Assembly: GCA_963924555.1 (NCBI GenBank)
Contig: OZ004581.1
Span: 682,001 to 746,000, forward strand
Direction: 5' to 3'
Source of the DNA: Crambe crambe
Taxonomy: Eukaryota; Porifera; Demospongiae; Poecilosclerida; Crambeidae
Length of the DNA stretch: 64,000 nucleotides
Within the stretch, counting starts at the first letter, position 1; every line of letters begins with the position of its first letter. The notes beneath the pieces were generated by a model. That model saw only the letters and a program-made list of their open reading frames with translations. It did not search any database and was not told the DNA's origin. A program made the position numbers and the translations under genes. This document shows positions 62,115-64,000 of the stretch, in pieces.

Positions 62115-64000
62115 ATGATGGCAATGAAAGTGACTGATACAAGACAAATGGAAGTTCCTTTAGACAGTCCAGAGAAAATACTAGAGAAGCTAGAAGCTTT
62201 TGAGGAGTTGTTCAAGAACCGATACACTGAGGCAGAGAAAGGGTACAACAGAACATGTAATAGGCTTGACAGGTGAGTTCCCTGTATAGTAATTTTACTC
62301 TTAAAAGGTAGCTACGTAGTTAAGATACAGCTGATGTTCTCAAGACTTCACTCCCATAATTAGTACTCACCATAGTTACCATGGAAATAAACAAATCCCA
62401 CCATATTTTTGATTTCAACACAGCCTAACGACTTTTGTATATTCCTGTAGATGGTACCAAGTTCCTGTGCTTAACCCCTGGCCCCCTGATCGTGATCGAG
62501 GGAGGAGGAGGAGCCATCACGATCACGGTGGGGGAAGAAGAGGAGGAAAGTGAGCAAAATAAAGAAGAAGAAGTTTATTTGGAATTATCATTTTTTTAAA
62601 TGTTCCTTTTCTAGTTATAGGGAAAAATATAGGGGGCGCGGCAGGGACAGAGAATATGGTTACCATGACTCATGGCAATCTAGAAGATCACCAAGGTAAC
62701 TAATATTATCATGGAGCGATTTTACAGAGAAAAAAAATTTCTTTTTCATTTGTCTGTAGGGAAGGCTACAATATGGAGAGGTCACCTCCTCACTACAGAG
62801 GTCATTGGGGTCATGGATCTCCCCACCGCCCACCCTCTCCGTATAATCGTCATCCAAGGTCAAGATCCAGATCACCTCGGTACATGCCATCACCAAGGCA
62901 ACAGGAACCATCACCAAGGCGACGAGAACACTCTCCATGGAGACACGAGAATGACGATGTGCATAATACAGGCCCTGAGAGTGGAATGACAGCAACCAGT
63001 AATGAAGTCATGCCTTTAGCCTCCACTCAACTCCCACTGTCGTCTGAATTGGGACAACTATCACGGCAACTGTCCGATCACCTTCCTCCTTTGCAACCAC
63101 ACGAAGAAGAAACTACTTCAGCAAGTGAAGGGGAGTCTTCACAGAGAAGGAACCAGCACTTGTCACTACAAGAAGTGAGTAGAGTAACACGTACATGTGA
63201 TATGCATGAAGGCAGGCCATGTACTTCATGAAGGCGCTTGCATGAAGGCAGGAAGGCAGGCAGGTACATGCATGAATATAGGAGCAGGTAGGCAGATAGA
63301 CAGTGATACATATCAGAGGTAAAAATAGCTTTGACTATTTCAAGACTCTATTTCAGTATTTTAGATATTGAGATATCTGACCAAATTATGCATTATCATT
63401 ATTGGATCTCTCCACTTCCTCCCCTTCTCCTCCACCTCCTCCCCTCCACCTCCTCCCCTCTTCCTCTGCCCCTCCTCCTCCACCCCTCCTCCACCCCCTT
63501 CTTCTCCTTTTCTCCATACCACTCTTCTTCTTCTTTGCAAACATAAGATTGCTGGTTTAGAGGAAGAGAAGGTGGTTCCTTCCAACAGTGATGTTATGGA
63601 CATCCTGAACATTGCAAGTGGAGGAATGAATGAAGTCACTTCAGAGAATCTGAAGCAGGTAAAAGTGAGTCAGAATTCTGATGTGATACACAAACAACTT
63701 CTAACTTCTCTCTTAGCAACTTTTCTATCTTCAGATACTGCCCTATTCTCTCTTCAGCTTTTTTAAAAACTTCTTTTTCAGGTACAAAAGGGGGCTCAAC
63801 AGACCCATGCATCACGAAAGAACAAGGCAGTGAGGAGAAAAACATCGTCATCTTTTGCTTCTGAAGAAATTCTACGTTCTGATTTGCAATCCCACTCCAC
63901 TAAGAATATTCATCATAGCCAATCTGAACCATTATCTTCAAGAGCTAAATCCCACCATGTACACAATACAGAAGCTAATTCCATAGAAACCGGTACCGTC
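62115..64000 (+). CDS. RAMAC-like, Arg/Ser-rich protein (5' part; gene continues beyond the window)
   Basis: Exons: 62115-62272, 62451-62549, 62615-62695, 62760-63174, 63548-63658 and 63782 to the window end, all in phase. The N-terminus (FEELFKNRYTEAEKGYN) resembles the start of RAMAC, the small activator of the mRNA cap guanine-7 methyltransferase. It continues with Arg/Gly and Arg/Ser/Pro-rich sequence (SRSRSPRYMPSPR, EPSPRRREHSP) typical of nuclear RNA-processing proteins, then acidic and Ser-rich sequence. RAMAC itself is only about 120 residues; this protein already exceeds 350 and has no stop in the window. The start could be the first or second of two adjacent ATGs. Family assignment is by short motif only. 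Confidence 0.65.

Overview
The window is animal nuclear DNA, most probably from a demosponge resembling Amphimedon. The evidence is the gene content (calcineurin, UBE2K, a TRIM-NHL protein, a modular receptor tyrosine kinase), many short GT-AG introns, abundant AGCTAGC-type words, many small inverted-repeat transposons and long microsatellites. No operons, ribosome binding sites, CRISPR arrays or tRNAs were seen. All gene models below were assembled by hand from homology, splice motifs and reading phase. In each complete multi-exon model the summed exon length is a multiple of three.

Layout, left to right. (1) The last exon of a mitochondrial ribosomal protein S18A gene (+, to 675) faces the 3' end of a complete 11-exon calcineurin A gene (-, 1200-8895). 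(2) A shared 412-bp promoter separates calcineurin from a 9-exon C2orf81-like gene (+, 9308-13976). Its first intron carries an antisense, probably frameshifted, Ig-like gene fragment. (3) A head-to-tail cluster of PLAC8-domain genes (-, 14208-21908) has four intact genes and one pseudogene. (4) A gene-free 4.1-kb stretch (21909-26021) holds nested hAT-like elements and homopolymer runs. (5) A 30-exon gene (-, 26022-42942) encodes a kinesin motor, coiled coil, DEP domain and an ankyrin array in one open frame of about 1092 residues. An intronless secreted cysteine-rich gene sits inside its seventh intron. (6) An intronless TRIM-NHL gene (-, 43077-45296). (7) A 28-exon receptor tyrosine kinase (-, 45469-59644) with signal peptide, NIDO, nine EGF-like modules, Ig, six EGF modules, a membrane segment and a kinase. 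(8) UBE2K (-, 60064-61799) shares a 315-bp promoter with a RAMAC-like, Arg/Ser-rich gene (+, 62115 to beyond the window).

The genes are functionally unrelated neighbours; spacing is tight. Three minus-strand genes (RTK, TRIM-NHL, kinesin) follow each other with only 135-170 bp between coding regions. The most notable observations are the kinesin-DEP-ankyrin protein, the NIDO-EGF-Ig receptor kinase, and an EGF exon whose splice-donor end has been amplified in tandem and also copied in inverted orientation inside a transposon-like element. A 50/51-bp minisatellite at three sites appears to derive from a transposon terminus.
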